Shown piece by piece: positions 1 through 6,249 of a stretch of 8,312 nucleotides of DNA (position 1 is the stretch's first letter; each line of letters begins with the position of its first letter). Below the pieces are notes generated by a model, which ran no database searches, was not told the origin of the DNA, and was given only the letters and a program-made list of their open reading frames with translations. Made by a program: the position numbers and the translations under genes. The DNA comes from Desulfobulbaceae bacterium UBA5123. Its GTDB lineage: Bacteria > Desulfobacterota > Desulfobulbia > Desulfobulbales > UBA5123. Where the stretch lies: contig DHYT01000133.1 in assembly GCA_002415465.1 (NCBI GenBank), positions 2,165-10,476 of the forward strand. The letters are read 5' to 3'.

Positions 1-750
1 GACGCCCCGCCCCTGGACATCGCCATCACCGCCGACGGCAAATGGACCTTCGTCCTCACCGAGGGGGGACGCATCCGCATTTACGATCAAGCCGGGACCC
101 TGGACGACACCATCACCGTCAACCCCGAGATGGACAGCCTTGCCATTTCCGGCTCCGGCGAAAAACTTCTCCTTTCCAGCCGCCGCACCAAGAACATCCA
201 GACGATTGACCTCTCTTTCATCGCCGTCATCAGCAACGACGACTCGCCCTCCATGGGGCCGCCCCACGCGCCGGTGACGGTGGTGGTTTTCAGCGATTTT
301 CAATGCCCGTACTGCGCCAAGGTGGGCGCCCTGCTCGAATACGCCCTCGAACACAACCCGGAAACCGTGCGGGTGGTGTTCAAACAGTTCCCGCTCTCCT
401 TCCACAAATACGCCCAGGCAGCCGCCATCGCCTCCCTGGCCGCGAACAATCAGGGGAAATTCTGGGAATACCACGATCTCCTGTTTCAGAACGGCAAGGA
501 GTTGAACGACCAGAAGCTTGAAGCCCTTGCCAAGGAGGCGGGCCTGAACATGAAACGGTTCCGCGCCGACATCAAGAACGAACTGCTCAGCGACCGGGTC
601 ACGCAGGACATCCAGGAAGGGCAGCGAAACGGCGTCCGCGGCACCCCGACCATCTTTGTCAACGGCCGCGGCCTGGACGAACGCAACCCGCAGGGGCTGC
701 AGAAGCTCATCGACCAGGAGCTGGCCCGGACCAAGGCAAAAAACAGATAA
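1..750 (+). CDS. Propeller-like plus thioredoxin/DsbA-like protein, 5' partial
   Basis: The reading frame is open from the first base of the window, so the true start lies upstream; an internal ATG at 130 is not a credible start because clear coding sequence precedes it. Window residues 1-77 read as two beta-propeller-type repeats (a DGK-type turn, then a strand ending in RIRIYD; next SGSGEK, then IQTIDL). Residues from about 85 to the end form a DsbA/Thioredoxin_4-type domain. It has the redox motif CPYC at residues 102-105, preceded by FSDFQ, and a cis-proline loop RGTPT with the proline at residue 216. The family makes, breaks or isomerises disulfides, usually in the periplasm. A signal peptide would be expected in the missing N-terminus, so location is inferred. 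I recall the same architecture from Geobacter and relatives, but the partner substrate is unknown. It is the first visible gene of a plus-strand run, with phoH starting about 40 bases after its stop. Confidence 0.85.
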   Translation, partial: DAPPLDIAITADGKWTFVLTEGGRIRIYDQAGTLDDTITVNPEMDSLAISGSGEKLLLSSRRTKNIQTIDLSFIAVISNDDSPSMGPPHAPVTVVVFSDFQCPYCAKVGALLEYALEHNPETVRVVFKQFPLSFHKYAQAAAIASLAANNQGKFWEYHDLLFQNGKELNDQKLEALAKEAGLNMKRFRADIKNELLSDRVTQDIQEGQRNGVRGTPTIFVNGRGLDERNPQGLQKLIDQELARTKAKNR

Positions 751-790
751 ACAAGCCACGCCTCGCGGCACCAACAACATCGAGCATCCC

Positions 791-1753
791 TTGACGCAGA
801 AAAAACTGAACCTCCATGACACCGAGGCCGCCAAGCTCCTGTACGGCGACCTGAACCGGAACCTTGAGGCCCTCGAACGGGCGGTGGGGGTCAAGATCGG
901 GGTGCGCGGCGCCGCCGTCACCATCAGCGGCAGCGAGCACGAGGTGGCGGTGGCGGAACAGGTTGCCAACCAGCTGTACGGCTTGATATGCGCTGGCTAC
1001 CCGGTATACCCGCAGGACGTGGTTTACGCCGCCCGCGCCATCGAACGCGCCCCCAAGGCCGACCTGAAGGAGATCTTCCTCGACGAGGTCTACATAACCG
1101 CCCGCAACCGACTCATTTCACCCAAGGGGCCGAGTCAGAAACTCTATATCGACGCGATCCGCAAAAGCGATATCGTCTTCGGCATCGGCCCGGCCGGAAC
1201 CGGCAAAACATATCTGGCCGTGGCCATGGCCGTGGCGGCGCTGACCAGCAACCGGGTCCGGACGATCATCCTCACCCGGCCGGCGGTGGAGGCCGGTGAG
1301 CGGCTGGGCTTTCTTCCCGGCGACCTGGCCCAGAAAGTGAACCCCTATCTGCGCCCGCTGCATGACGCCCTGAACGACATGCTCGGCCACGAGAAAGCCG
1401 CCGAACTCACCGAACAGGGGATCATCGAGATCGCCCCCCTTGCCTTCATGCGCGGCCGAACCCTGAACAACGCCTTCGTTATCTTGGACGAGGCCCAGAA
1501 CACCTCCCGCGAGCAGATGAAGATGTTTCTGACCCGGCTGGGCTTCAACTCCAAGGCGGTGGTCACCGGCGACATCACCCAGATCGATCTGCCGTCGCAA
1601 CAACCCTCGGGGTTGATCGAGGCAAGCAAGCTGCTGCGGGATATCGACGGGATCGATTTTGCTTTTTTCACCGACGCCGACGTGGTTCGCCATCCGCTGG
1701 TACAGGACATCATCCGCGCCTACGAAAAAAAGACGCCCCGCGCCAGGAAATAA
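791..1753 (+). CDS. phoH: PhoH-family (YbeZ-like) ATPase
   Basis: A PhoH-like P-loop NTPase of 320 residues from the chosen start, the usual length for the family. Residues 22-64 look like the small KH-like N-terminal domain. The Walker A motif GPAGTGKT is at 133-140, Walker B (VILDEAQN) at 230-237 with the acidic pair D233-E234, and the sensor-like motif VVTGD at 257-261. The frame is open further upstream, but there it overlaps the preceding gene and has no family-like sequence. The first sensible start is TTG at 791, giving MTQKKLNLHD; no ATG or GTG lies nearby and the Shine-Dalgarno is weak (only GAG at 782-784), so the start is tentative. PhoH/YbeZ proteins are ATPases linked to RNA metabolism and commonly sit beside ybeY, as here, with 71 bases between them. 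A physical or functional link to YbeY is inferred from this neighbourhood and from family knowledge. Confidence 0.93.
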   Translation: MTQKKLNLHDTEAAKLLYGDLNRNLEALERAVGVKIGVRGAAVTISGSEHEVAVAEQVANQLYGLICAGYPVYPQDVVYAARAIERAPKADLKEIFLDEVYITARNRLISPKGPSQKLYIDAIRKSDIVFGIGPAGTGKTYLAVAMAVAALTSNRVRTIILTRPAVEAGERLGFLPGDLAQKVNPYLRPLHDALNDMLGHEKAAELTEQGIIEIAPLAFMRGRTLNNAFVILDEAQNTSREQMKMFLTRLGFNSKAVVTGDITQIDLPSQQPSGLIEASKLLRDIDGIDFAFFTDADVVRHPLVQDIIRAYEKKTPRARK

Positions 1754-1824
1754 AACCCGCGCCATGGCGGATGGCACTCCAACCTTGCCGAACCGGCATC
1801 AGATAACAGCCAAGAGAGAAGATC

Positions 1825-3000
1825 ATGCCCGTACTCCTCAGCGCCGATCATCCCCAACCGCTGCCGGTCAGCCTCGCCGCCGTCAGGGGCGACGCCGAAC
1901 TTCTATTGCAGTTGTGCGGGCAACAACCGTGCGACTGGAGCATCCTGCTCGTCGACGACCCCCTGATGGCCCGGCTGAACGAACAGTACCGCGCCAAAAA
2001 GGGACCGACCAACGTGCTTGCTTTTTCCTTGCGGGAAGGCGAGGCGTACTCCGACGACGCACCGCTGGGCGACGTGGTGATCTCGCTTGACACCACGGCC
2101 AGGGAGGCGCAACGGGAAGGGATCTCCCTGCGCCGACGCCTGCAGATCCTGCTGGCCCACGGCCTGCTGCACCTCCTCGGCCACGACCACGAACGATCCG
2201 AGGCCGAGGCCGAACGGATGGAAACCGCCGAACGGCAACTGCTCAACCGCCTTGACGACAAACAAAGGAGAACCTCGATGATCAATCTCGCCATCAATGT
2301 CGACCATATCGCAACCCTGCGCCAGGCAAGGGGCATCAACGAACCAGACCCGGTGCTGGCCGCCGGCATATGTGAACTCGCCGGGGCGGCCGGCATCGTC
2401 GTCCACCTCCGGGAAGACCGCCGGCATATCCAGGATCGCGATGTCTATCTGCTGCGGCAAACGGTGAAAACCAAACTCAACCTGGAGATGGGGGCGGCGC
2501 CGGAGATCATCAACATCGCCCTGGATGTCAAGCCGGACATGGTGACCCTGGTGCCGGAAAAAAGACAGGAACTGACCACCGAGGGCGGCCTCAACGTGAG
2601 CGGACAGAAGAAGAAGCTTGCCACGGTGATCGACCGGTTCATCGGCGCCGGCATCCCGGTAAGCCTCTTTATCGACCCGGACTTCAAACAGGTCAAGGCC
2701 GCCAAGGATATCGGCGCGACCTTTGTTGAGATACACACCGGCCGCTACTGCGACGCCGTTAACGAAACGGAACGGGCCAAAGAGTTCAATCTGGTGGCGG
2801 CCGCCGCCGACGAGGCTCATGCCATGGGATTACGGGTCAACGCCGGCCACGGCCTCAACTATCTGACCACCGCGCCGGTGGCGGCGCTGAAAAGCATCGA
2901 GGAGTTGAGCATCGGCCACGCGATCATGGCGCGGGCGATCTTCGTGGGGCTGGACCAGGCGGTGCGGGAAATGCTCGCCCAGGTTGCGGGGAGACGATAA
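1825..3000 (+). CDS. ybeY-pdxJ: YbeY-PdxJ in-frame fusion (rRNA maturation RNase / pyridoxine phosphate synthase)
   Basis: One uninterrupted frame of 391 codons encodes two complete, unrelated enzymes. Residues 1-151 are YbeY, a zinc-dependent endoribonuclease for 16S rRNA 3'-end maturation and 70S quality control. Its signature HGLLHLLGHDH is at 112-122, with H112, H116 and H122 as metal ligands; family members usually have Tyr where this one has H120. The upstream motif GPTNVLAFS is also present. Residues 152-391 are PdxJ, with the catalytic residues described in its own entry. Each half is close to the length of the free enzyme (about 155 and 243 residues in E. coli), so nothing is missing and there is no added linker beyond a short polar stretch, DDKQRR. 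The start ATG 1825 is preceded by a purine-rich GAGAGAAG. No stop codon separates the halves, yet a good ribosome binding site and ATG remain at the junction. The products could be a fusion, a separate PdxJ, or both. Confidence 0.9.
   Translation: MPVLLSADHPQPLPVSLAAVRGDAELLLQLCGQQPCDWSILLVDDPLMARLNEQYRAKKGPTNVLAFSLREGEAYSDDAPLGDVVISLDTTAREAQREGISLRRRLQILLAHGLLHLLGHDHERSEAEAERMETAERQLLNRLDDKQRRTSMINLAINVDHIATLRQARGINEPDPVLAAGICELAGAAGIVVHLREDRRHIQDRDVYLLRQTVKTKLNLEMGAAPEIINIALDVKPDMVTLVPEKRQELTTEGGLNVSGQKKKLATVIDRFIGAGIPVSLFIDPDFKQVKAAKDIGATFVEIHTGRYCDAVNETERAKEFNLVAAAADEAHAMGLRVNAGHGLNYLTTAPVAALKSIEELSIGHAIMARAIFVGLDQAVREMLAQVAGRR
2264..2270 (+). promoter_or_regulatory. Internal Shine-Dalgarno before pdxJ
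   Basis: AAAGGAG lies seven bases upstream of the ATG at 2278 and inside the ybeY-pdxJ open frame. It supports re-initiation or independent initiation at pdxJ. In a pure fusion gene there would be no selection to keep it, so it suggests that free PdxJ is still made or that the fusion is recent. Confidence 0.65.
2278..3000 (+). CDS. pdxJ: Pyridoxine 5'-phosphate synthase segment, possibly translated on its own
   Basis: This is the 240-residue PdxJ part of the fused frame. PdxJ condenses 1-deoxy-D-xylulose 5-phosphate with 3-amino-2-oxopropyl phosphate to give pyridoxine 5'-phosphate, the closing step of the DXP-dependent vitamin B6 pathway, in the cytoplasm; it is a TIM-barrel enzyme. Visible family motifs, numbered from this ATG: NVDHIATLRQAR (7-18), VHLREDRRHI (42-51) with catalytic H43, NLEMG with E70, a TLVPEKR strand, EIHTGRYCD, and NAGHGLNY with H191, followed by IGHAIMARAI near the C-terminus. 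The ATG at 2278 has AAAGGAG seven bases upstream, a better site than that of ybeY itself. PdxJ-only translation is therefore plausible even though the ybeY frame runs straight through. The gene ends 24 bases before the convergent fapA stop, and acpS, a common pdxJ neighbour, is absent. This entry overlaps the fusion entry on purpose. Confidence 0.8.
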   Translation: MINLAINVDHIATLRQARGINEPDPVLAAGICELAGAAGIVVHLREDRRHIQDRDVYLLRQTVKTKLNLEMGAAPEIINIALDVKPDMVTLVPEKRQELTTEGGLNVSGQKKKLATVIDRFIGAGIPVSLFIDPDFKQVKAAKDIGATFVEIHTGRYCDAVNETERAKEFNLVAAAADEAHAMGLRVNAGHGLNYLTTAPVAALKSIEELSIGHAIMARAIFVGLDQAVREMLAQVAGRR

Positions 3001-3024
3001 GACAGGAAAAACCTTTTGGCGCAA

Positions 3025-4488
3025 TCACATCATCTTTTCGATATGGGCCCTCTCCTCATCCTGCAATTTCCGGATGTGAATCTGTCGCGTTTTCTTCTCG
3101 AACTGGATCACCACCCCGTCTTCCTCCATGGTGAAGAGACGGGCGATGCCGCCGATCTTGACCGTGACGCCGGCAAAGAGCGTCTCGTAGACATAGACGC
3201 ATTCGTCGGTGAGCTGCTCCATCTCTTCCTGGAGCTTCTTCTCGGCCTCCGACAACATGTTGACCCGATCCATCAGCTTGGGCATCACGGAGGTCATCTT
3301 CTTGAGTAAAGCGAGTTTTTCAGGCGGCATATTGTCCCCCTCCGCCTTCTTCATCGCCTCCAGCGCGCCGATATTCTTGATGGTCTGATTCAGCCGTTCA
3401 GGCCAGATCGCCAGTTCCTCGTCTAGCTTTTTCCGCCGCACCTCAAGCCCGGGGTTGATGCCGACGCTCACCTCGGTGACCACCTCGCCGTCCGACCCCA
3501 GATTCTTCACATAGACCGAGCCGCCCACCACATAGGTCCCGCCGACAATGGTGCCGTTGCCCTTGACCGCGATCAGGTCGCCGCCGGTCTTGACCTTCCC
3601 CTGCACCATGAAATCCTTGACCGTCAGGCTGCCGAGGGTTTCCAGAACAGGGCCGTTTTCCACAAAACCGACAATCATGTCGCCCTTGCTGCGCAACAGC
3701 ACCTCTTCGCCGACGATGCTGCCGTTGACCATAAGCTTGCCATGGGTCAGGATTTCGGCATTGTTGATGTTTTTCTGAACCGTTACATTGCCCTTGCTGC
3801 GGATCTTGAACCCCGGCAGCACATCCCCGGAAATGGTCAGTGATTTGCCGCAGAAGGCGATATTGCCGACGCTCAAGTCAAGATCGCCCTTGACGACATG
3901 GGAGTCGAAGACCGAAGGCTTGCCGTCGGCCATCAGGAACTTGCCGTCCAGGGTGGAGACGACCTTGCGGCCGTCCTCGGAAACCTTAACGCCGGGGCCG
4001 CCCTTGAGGGCGATATCCTTGCCGGGCTTGGAGGGGATGGTGATACCGAAGACGTCCTTGCCGGGCGTTCCGTCGGTGAGGGGAATCTTTTCGAGCAGGA
4101 GTTGACCGGCATTGACATTGACAATGGAGCCAAGCTCTCGGAAATCCACGGTATCCCGCTTCGCCTCCTTCTGCTTTGGCGACCGCACCATGGAGGGCTT
4201 GACATGCATCTTGACCCTGGCGTTTTCCCCCTTCACCGGCGGCATCCCCTTGGCCACGTCAACAAAGTTGTCGTCCCTGACCACGGGCTTTGGCAGCAGG
4301 CCATGAATGATCTCATACTCGACGAGTACAGCATTGACCTTGGCGGCGTCAAACGAATCGATTTCGGCAAATTCCCCATCCTGCTCAACCGGAATGAGAT
4401 ACGCCGACAGCCGGTCCTTTGCCACCTTGAGCAGAAAGGCGCCGTCGAGGACGCTTACCCCGCCTTTGAAAAGTTTCTCATCCGCCAT
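3025..4488 (-). CDS. FapA-like (DUF342) beta-helix protein
   Basis: A 487-residue protein of the FapA/DUF342 family. Residues 1-200 form the N-terminal region, including a conserved-looking stretch around LLEKIPLTDGTPGKDVFG (131-148). Residues 200-345 are rich in short G-x-[LIV]-x-[LIV] turns (for example GDLDLSVGNI, GKLMVNGSIVGE, GDLIAVKGNGTIVGG), the pattern of a right-handed parallel beta-helix. Residues 348-430 are charged and helical, probably a coiled coil (RRKKLDEELA; SEAEKKLQEEMEQL), followed by a final beta-rich segment. It has no signal peptide or membrane helix, so it is probably cytoplasmic. Family members in Vibrio are needed for flagellar assembly or placement, but many homologues sit away from flagellar genes, as this one does, so the role here is open. 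The start ATG (4486-4488) has GGTGAG four bases upstream. It converges with pdxJ, and the channel gene lies upstream on the same strand after a gap of about 157 bases. Confidence 0.85.
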   Translation of the reverse strand: MADEKLFKGGVSVLDGAFLLKVAKDRLSAYLIPVEQDGEFAEIDSFDAAKVNAVLVEYEIIHGLLPKPVVRDDNFVDVAKGMPPVKGENARVKMHVKPSMVRSPKQKEAKRDTVDFRELGSIVNVNAGQLLLEKIPLTDGTPGKDVFGITIPSKPGKDIALKGGPGVKVSEDGRKVVSTLDGKFLMADGKPSVFDSHVVKGDLDLSVGNIAFCGKSLTISGDVLPGFKIRSKGNVTVQKNINNAEILTHGKLMVNGSIVGEEVLLRSKGDMIVGFVENGPVLETLGSLTVKDFMVQGKVKTGGDLIAVKGNGTIVGGTYVVGGSVYVKNLGSDGEVVTEVSVGINPGLEVRRKKLDEELAIWPERLNQTIKNIGALEAMKKAEGDNMPPEKLALLKKMTSVMPKLMDRVNMLSEAEKKLQEEMEQLTDECVYVYETLFAGVTVKIGGIARLFTMEEDGVVIQFEKKTRQIHIRKLQDEERAHIEKMM

Positions 4489-4645
4489 TCATCTCACCGA
4501 TAAGGATACTGGCCTCACAACACTCACGAAATCAGTCTATCCGCTAAGGGGCGAGTCAGCATAAAGCCCCCATGACACCTCTCTTCATGTTACCTATCGG
4601 TCCGCCTCACAATTCCTGAAACGGAATGCGCCATCCGGCAGTATT

Positions 4646-5638
4646 TTACAGTTCCTGCTCCAACCCCTTGATGTGCTCCTGTTCGCCGAGCACCACCATG
4701 ATGTCGCCAGGCAGCAGCATGCTTTGCGGATTGGGGTTGAACAACATCTCGCCGTTTTCACGCTTGATGGCAACGACGATCAAATCGTATTTCTTGCGAA
4801 TCCCGGAACTCTGCAGCGGCATATTGACAATCTTGGCCTTGGCGGAAACCGCCAGTTCCTCCAGCCGCAACCCCAGCTCGTGGGTGGAGGTGTTGACGGC
4901 CAGATCGATGAAATCGATGACCGTCGGCCGCACCAGTTGCTGCGCCATCCGGCAGGCGCCGATGTAATACGGCGATATCACCTTGTTGGCGCCGGCACGC
5001 AGCAACTTGGTTTCCGCCCCCTCCTCGCCGCTGGAGCGCGCCATGATATACAGATTGGGGTTGAGCCCGCGAGCAGTCAGGGAGATATAGACATTGTCGG
5101 CGTCGGAGGTGACCACCGCGATCAAGCCCCGCGCTTCATTGATGCGGGCCTTCAAAAGCACATCGTCAACCGACGCTTCCCCCTCCAGGGCCAGATAGCC
5201 GAGGTCGTTTATTTTCTGCAACTCGACGGGATCCTTTTCAATGATCACGAAATCCCGGTTGTTCTCCTTCAGAATCTTACATATCCCCCTGCCGATCCTG
5301 CCGAATCCGCAGACGATATAATGCTTCTTGAGGCCGGACACCTTTTTCTCCATACTGCCTCTCCCGAAAATCCTCCGCAAGCCTCCCTCAACCATCGCCT
5401 CGGTGATCTCGCTGAACAAATACAGCATAAAGCCGGCGCCGATGACAATCAGCACCATGGTAAAGATCTTGCCGATGGGATGCAGGGGAACAATCTCGCT
5501 GTACCCGACCGTGGTGATGGTAATCACGGTCATATACAAACCATCCAGCACGGACGCGCCTTCAATGGCCATGTAGCCGCAGGTGCCGAAAAACAGGATG
5601 ACGAACAGCAGGATTGCACTGACAATTATTTTCTTCAT
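4646..5638 (-). CDS. Two-TM potassium channel with RCK (TrkA-N/TrkA-C) domains
   Basis: A 330-residue MthK-like channel subunit expected to form a tetrameric K+-selective pore in the inner membrane, gated by ligands on its cytoplasmic RCK domains. TM1 is residues 4-24, the pore helix and selectivity filter TTVGYSE are at 42-48 (the usual form is TVGYGD), and TM2 is about 57-76. The TrkA-N/RCK Rossmann domain starts at residue 106, with GFGRIG at 111-116, an acidic E134 ending strand 2, and the later motif VTSDADNVYISLTAR (177-191). The TrkA-C domain is about 245-328, ending in PGDIMVVLGE. The frame extends 19 codons further to a TTG at 5695, but that addition is polar and unlike a channel N-terminus, so I prefer the ATG at 5636-5638, just before TM1 and preceded by AAGGG at close spacing. 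Residue 96 (Met) has its own ribosome binding site. The nucleotide or ion that gates it cannot be read from sequence. Confidence 0.92.
   Translation of the reverse strand: MKKIIVSAILLFVILFFGTCGYMAIEGASVLDGLYMTVITITTVGYSEIVPLHPIGKIFTMVLIVIGAGFMLYLFSEITEAMVEGGLRRIFGRGSMEKKVSGLKKHYIVCGFGRIGRGICKILKENNRDFVIIEKDPVELQKINDLGYLALEGEASVDDVLLKARINEARGLIAVVTSDADNVYISLTARGLNPNLYIMARSSGEEGAETKLLRAGANKVISPYYIGACRMAQQLVRPTVIDFIDLAVNTSTHELGLRLEELAVSAKAKIVNMPLQSSGIRKKYDLIVVAIKRENGEMLFNPNPQSMLLPGDIMVVLGEQEHIKGLEQEL
5356..5363 (-). promoter_or_regulatory. Internal ribosome binding site before the RCK domain
   Basis: On the minus strand GGGAGAGG precedes an in-frame ATG (5351-5353, Met96 of the channel), leaving four bases after the last G, or about seven after the GGAG core. 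Met96 falls in the linker between TM2 and the RCK domain, so initiation here would give a soluble RCK protein of 235 residues. MthK of Methanothermobacter is known to make such a product from an internal Met107. Whether this site is used here is inferred. Confidence 0.5.
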
Positions 5639-5730
5639 CAACCCTTGCGTTCCACTTTCGTTTCGCCCTCGCCGCGACCCATCCGCCCGACACAACCCCT
5701 CAATGTGCCAATATCTGCTTATAATTCAAG

Positions 5731-5760
5731 ACTATACTTTTCGTTTTACCTAAATGTCAT
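5731..5760 (-). promoter_or_regulatory. Probable sigma70-type promoter of the K+ channel gene
   Basis: Read on the minus strand, ATGACA (5760-5755, five of six matches to the -35 consensus) is followed after 18 bases by TATAGT (5736-5731, five of six to the -10 consensus). It lies in the most A/T-rich part of the window, about 93 bases upstream of the channel ATG. A weaker alternative, TTGAAT-17-TAAAAC, lies at 5771-5743 on the same strand. Confidence 0.45.
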
Positions 5761-5797
5761 TAACAATTCAACAATACGAAAAAAAAACCGATTCCCA

Positions 5798-5827
5798 GGG
5801 CGGATTGCAGACACCCGCCCCCTGCAA
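5798..5827. repeat. Two overlapping inverted repeats (alternative stems)
   Basis: GGGCGG (5798-5803) pairs with CCGCCC (5815-5820), and TTGCAG (5805-5810) pairs with CTGCAA (5822-5827). The arms interleave, so the two stems cannot form together. They lie between the channel promoter and the small ORF. A third inverted repeat, TTGCCGG/CCGGCAA, follows at 5840-5846 and 5864-5870. The function is unknown; they may be leader structures of the small ORF transcript or chance in GC-rich sequence. Confidence 0.4.
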
Positions 5828-5917
5828 AAAAAGAACAAGTTGCCGGCCAGCGAATCAAGTTTTCCGGCAAACGGCCGATACGTTCATTAAAGGCGGCCAC
5901 AAGAGCAACCATCAACC

Positions 5918-5926
5918 AAGGAAGGA
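5918..5926 (+). promoter_or_regulatory. Strong Shine-Dalgarno of the small ORF
   Basis: AAGGAAGGA lies just upstream of the ATG at 5932, leaving six bases after the last G. It is among the best ribosome binding sites in the window and is the main reason for calling the small ORF. Confidence 0.6.
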
Positions 5927-5931
5927 ACGCC

Positions 5932-6063
5932 ATGACCCACCAACAAGCCATCCGAGTCCTGATGCTGAGCCCTTTCTATTACAAAATGGATCTTTCCTCG
6001 CGGATGATGCTGATCCACGAATTCTGCGCCATCTACGCCCAGATCAACACCCCGGCTCGCTGA
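5932..6063 (+). CDS. Small ORF of 43 codons, unknown function
   Basis: I do not recognise this protein. It runs from ATG 5932 to TGA 6061-6063, with a strong ribosome binding site at 5918-5926. Most of its codons end in G or C, like the neighbouring genes. The product begins MTHQQAIRVLMLSPFYYK and ends IYAQINTPAR; it is mixed hydrophobic and basic, has five methionines, one cysteine (in HEFCAIYAQ) and paired tyrosines, and no convincing membrane helix or signal peptide. A GC-rich stem-loop begins about seven bases after its stop codon. It sits alone on the plus strand between the divergent channel gene and adk. It could be a free small protein or a leader peptide of the adk transcript; nothing in the sequence decides between these, and there is no run of one amino acid as in classic attenuator peptides. 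Confidence 0.5.
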   Translation: MTHQQAIRVLMLSPFYYKMDLSSRMMLIHEFCAIYAQINTPAR

Positions 6064-6069
6064 CACGCA

Positions 6070-6117
6070 GCCCCTGCCGTCGGCCGGGGCTTCCCCCCTC
6101 CTGGTTGCCGACGGCAG
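6070..6117 (+). promoter_or_regulatory. Strong stem-loop with a competing hairpin after the small ORF
   Basis: CTGCCGTCGGC (6074-6084) is perfectly complementary to GCCGACGGCAG (6107-6117): an 11-bp stem with a 22-base loop. A second stem, GCCCC (6070-6074) with GGGGC (6086-6090), would enclose the left arm of the first, so the two are mutually exclusive. No T-run follows, so this is not a standard intrinsic terminator. It may protect the 3' end of the small ORF transcript, cause pausing, or act as a switch in the adk leader; the last is speculation. Confidence 0.5.
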
Positions 6118-6218
6118 CAGGCGCCTCCCTCCCGCCCGCGTTGCTTGCGCCAGCCTATCCTCCCCGTGACAATCCAGCCCCTCCAGTCGAGACCACCCAA
6201 AACGGAAAAGATATTTTA

Positions 6219-6249
6219 TTGGCATTTTTTCCTGTAATTGGTTTATAGT
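6219..6249 (+). promoter_or_regulatory. Possible adk promoter
   Basis: TTGGCA (6219-6224, five of six to the -35 consensus) is followed by TATAGT (6244-6249, five of six to the -10 consensus), but with a 19-base spacer, longer than the optimum. The surroundings are A/T-rich in an otherwise GC-rich region. If used, the adk transcript would have a leader of about 200 bases. Confidence 0.35.

Noticed and set aside
1118..2820. Long minus-strand open frames opposite phoH and ybeY-pdxJ
   Set aside because: They mirror strongly conserved genes and have no recognisable product or good ribosome binding site.
4548..4570. GGGGC/GCCCC hairpin between the channel gene and fapA
   Set aside because: Only five base pairs with a 13-base loop and no T-run, so it does not meet the standard for a terminator.
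5720..5725. Perfect TATAAT on the plus strand as a promoter for the small ORF
   Set aside because: No -35-like hexamer lies 16-18 bases upstream, and it is more than 200 bases from the ORF. It probably reflects the A/T-rich minus-strand promoter region.
5779..5820. Possible minus-strand terminator: GC hairpin followed by a nine-T run (5787-5779)
   Set aside because: The T-run begins about 10 bases beyond the stem, and no minus-strand gene needs ending there, because the acyltransferase transcript already meets a strong terminator at 7167-7208.
4673..5890. A 405-codon plus-strand open frame opposite the channel gene
   Set aside because: Antisense to a well-supported channel, with a His/Gln/Asp-rich translation and no motif.
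5754..6248. A 164-codon plus-strand frame across the intergenic region
   Set aside because: It starts in an A/T-rich promoter area, lacks a ribosome binding site and gives low-complexity Pro/Ala/Ser sequence; the 43-codon ORF in another frame has much better signals.
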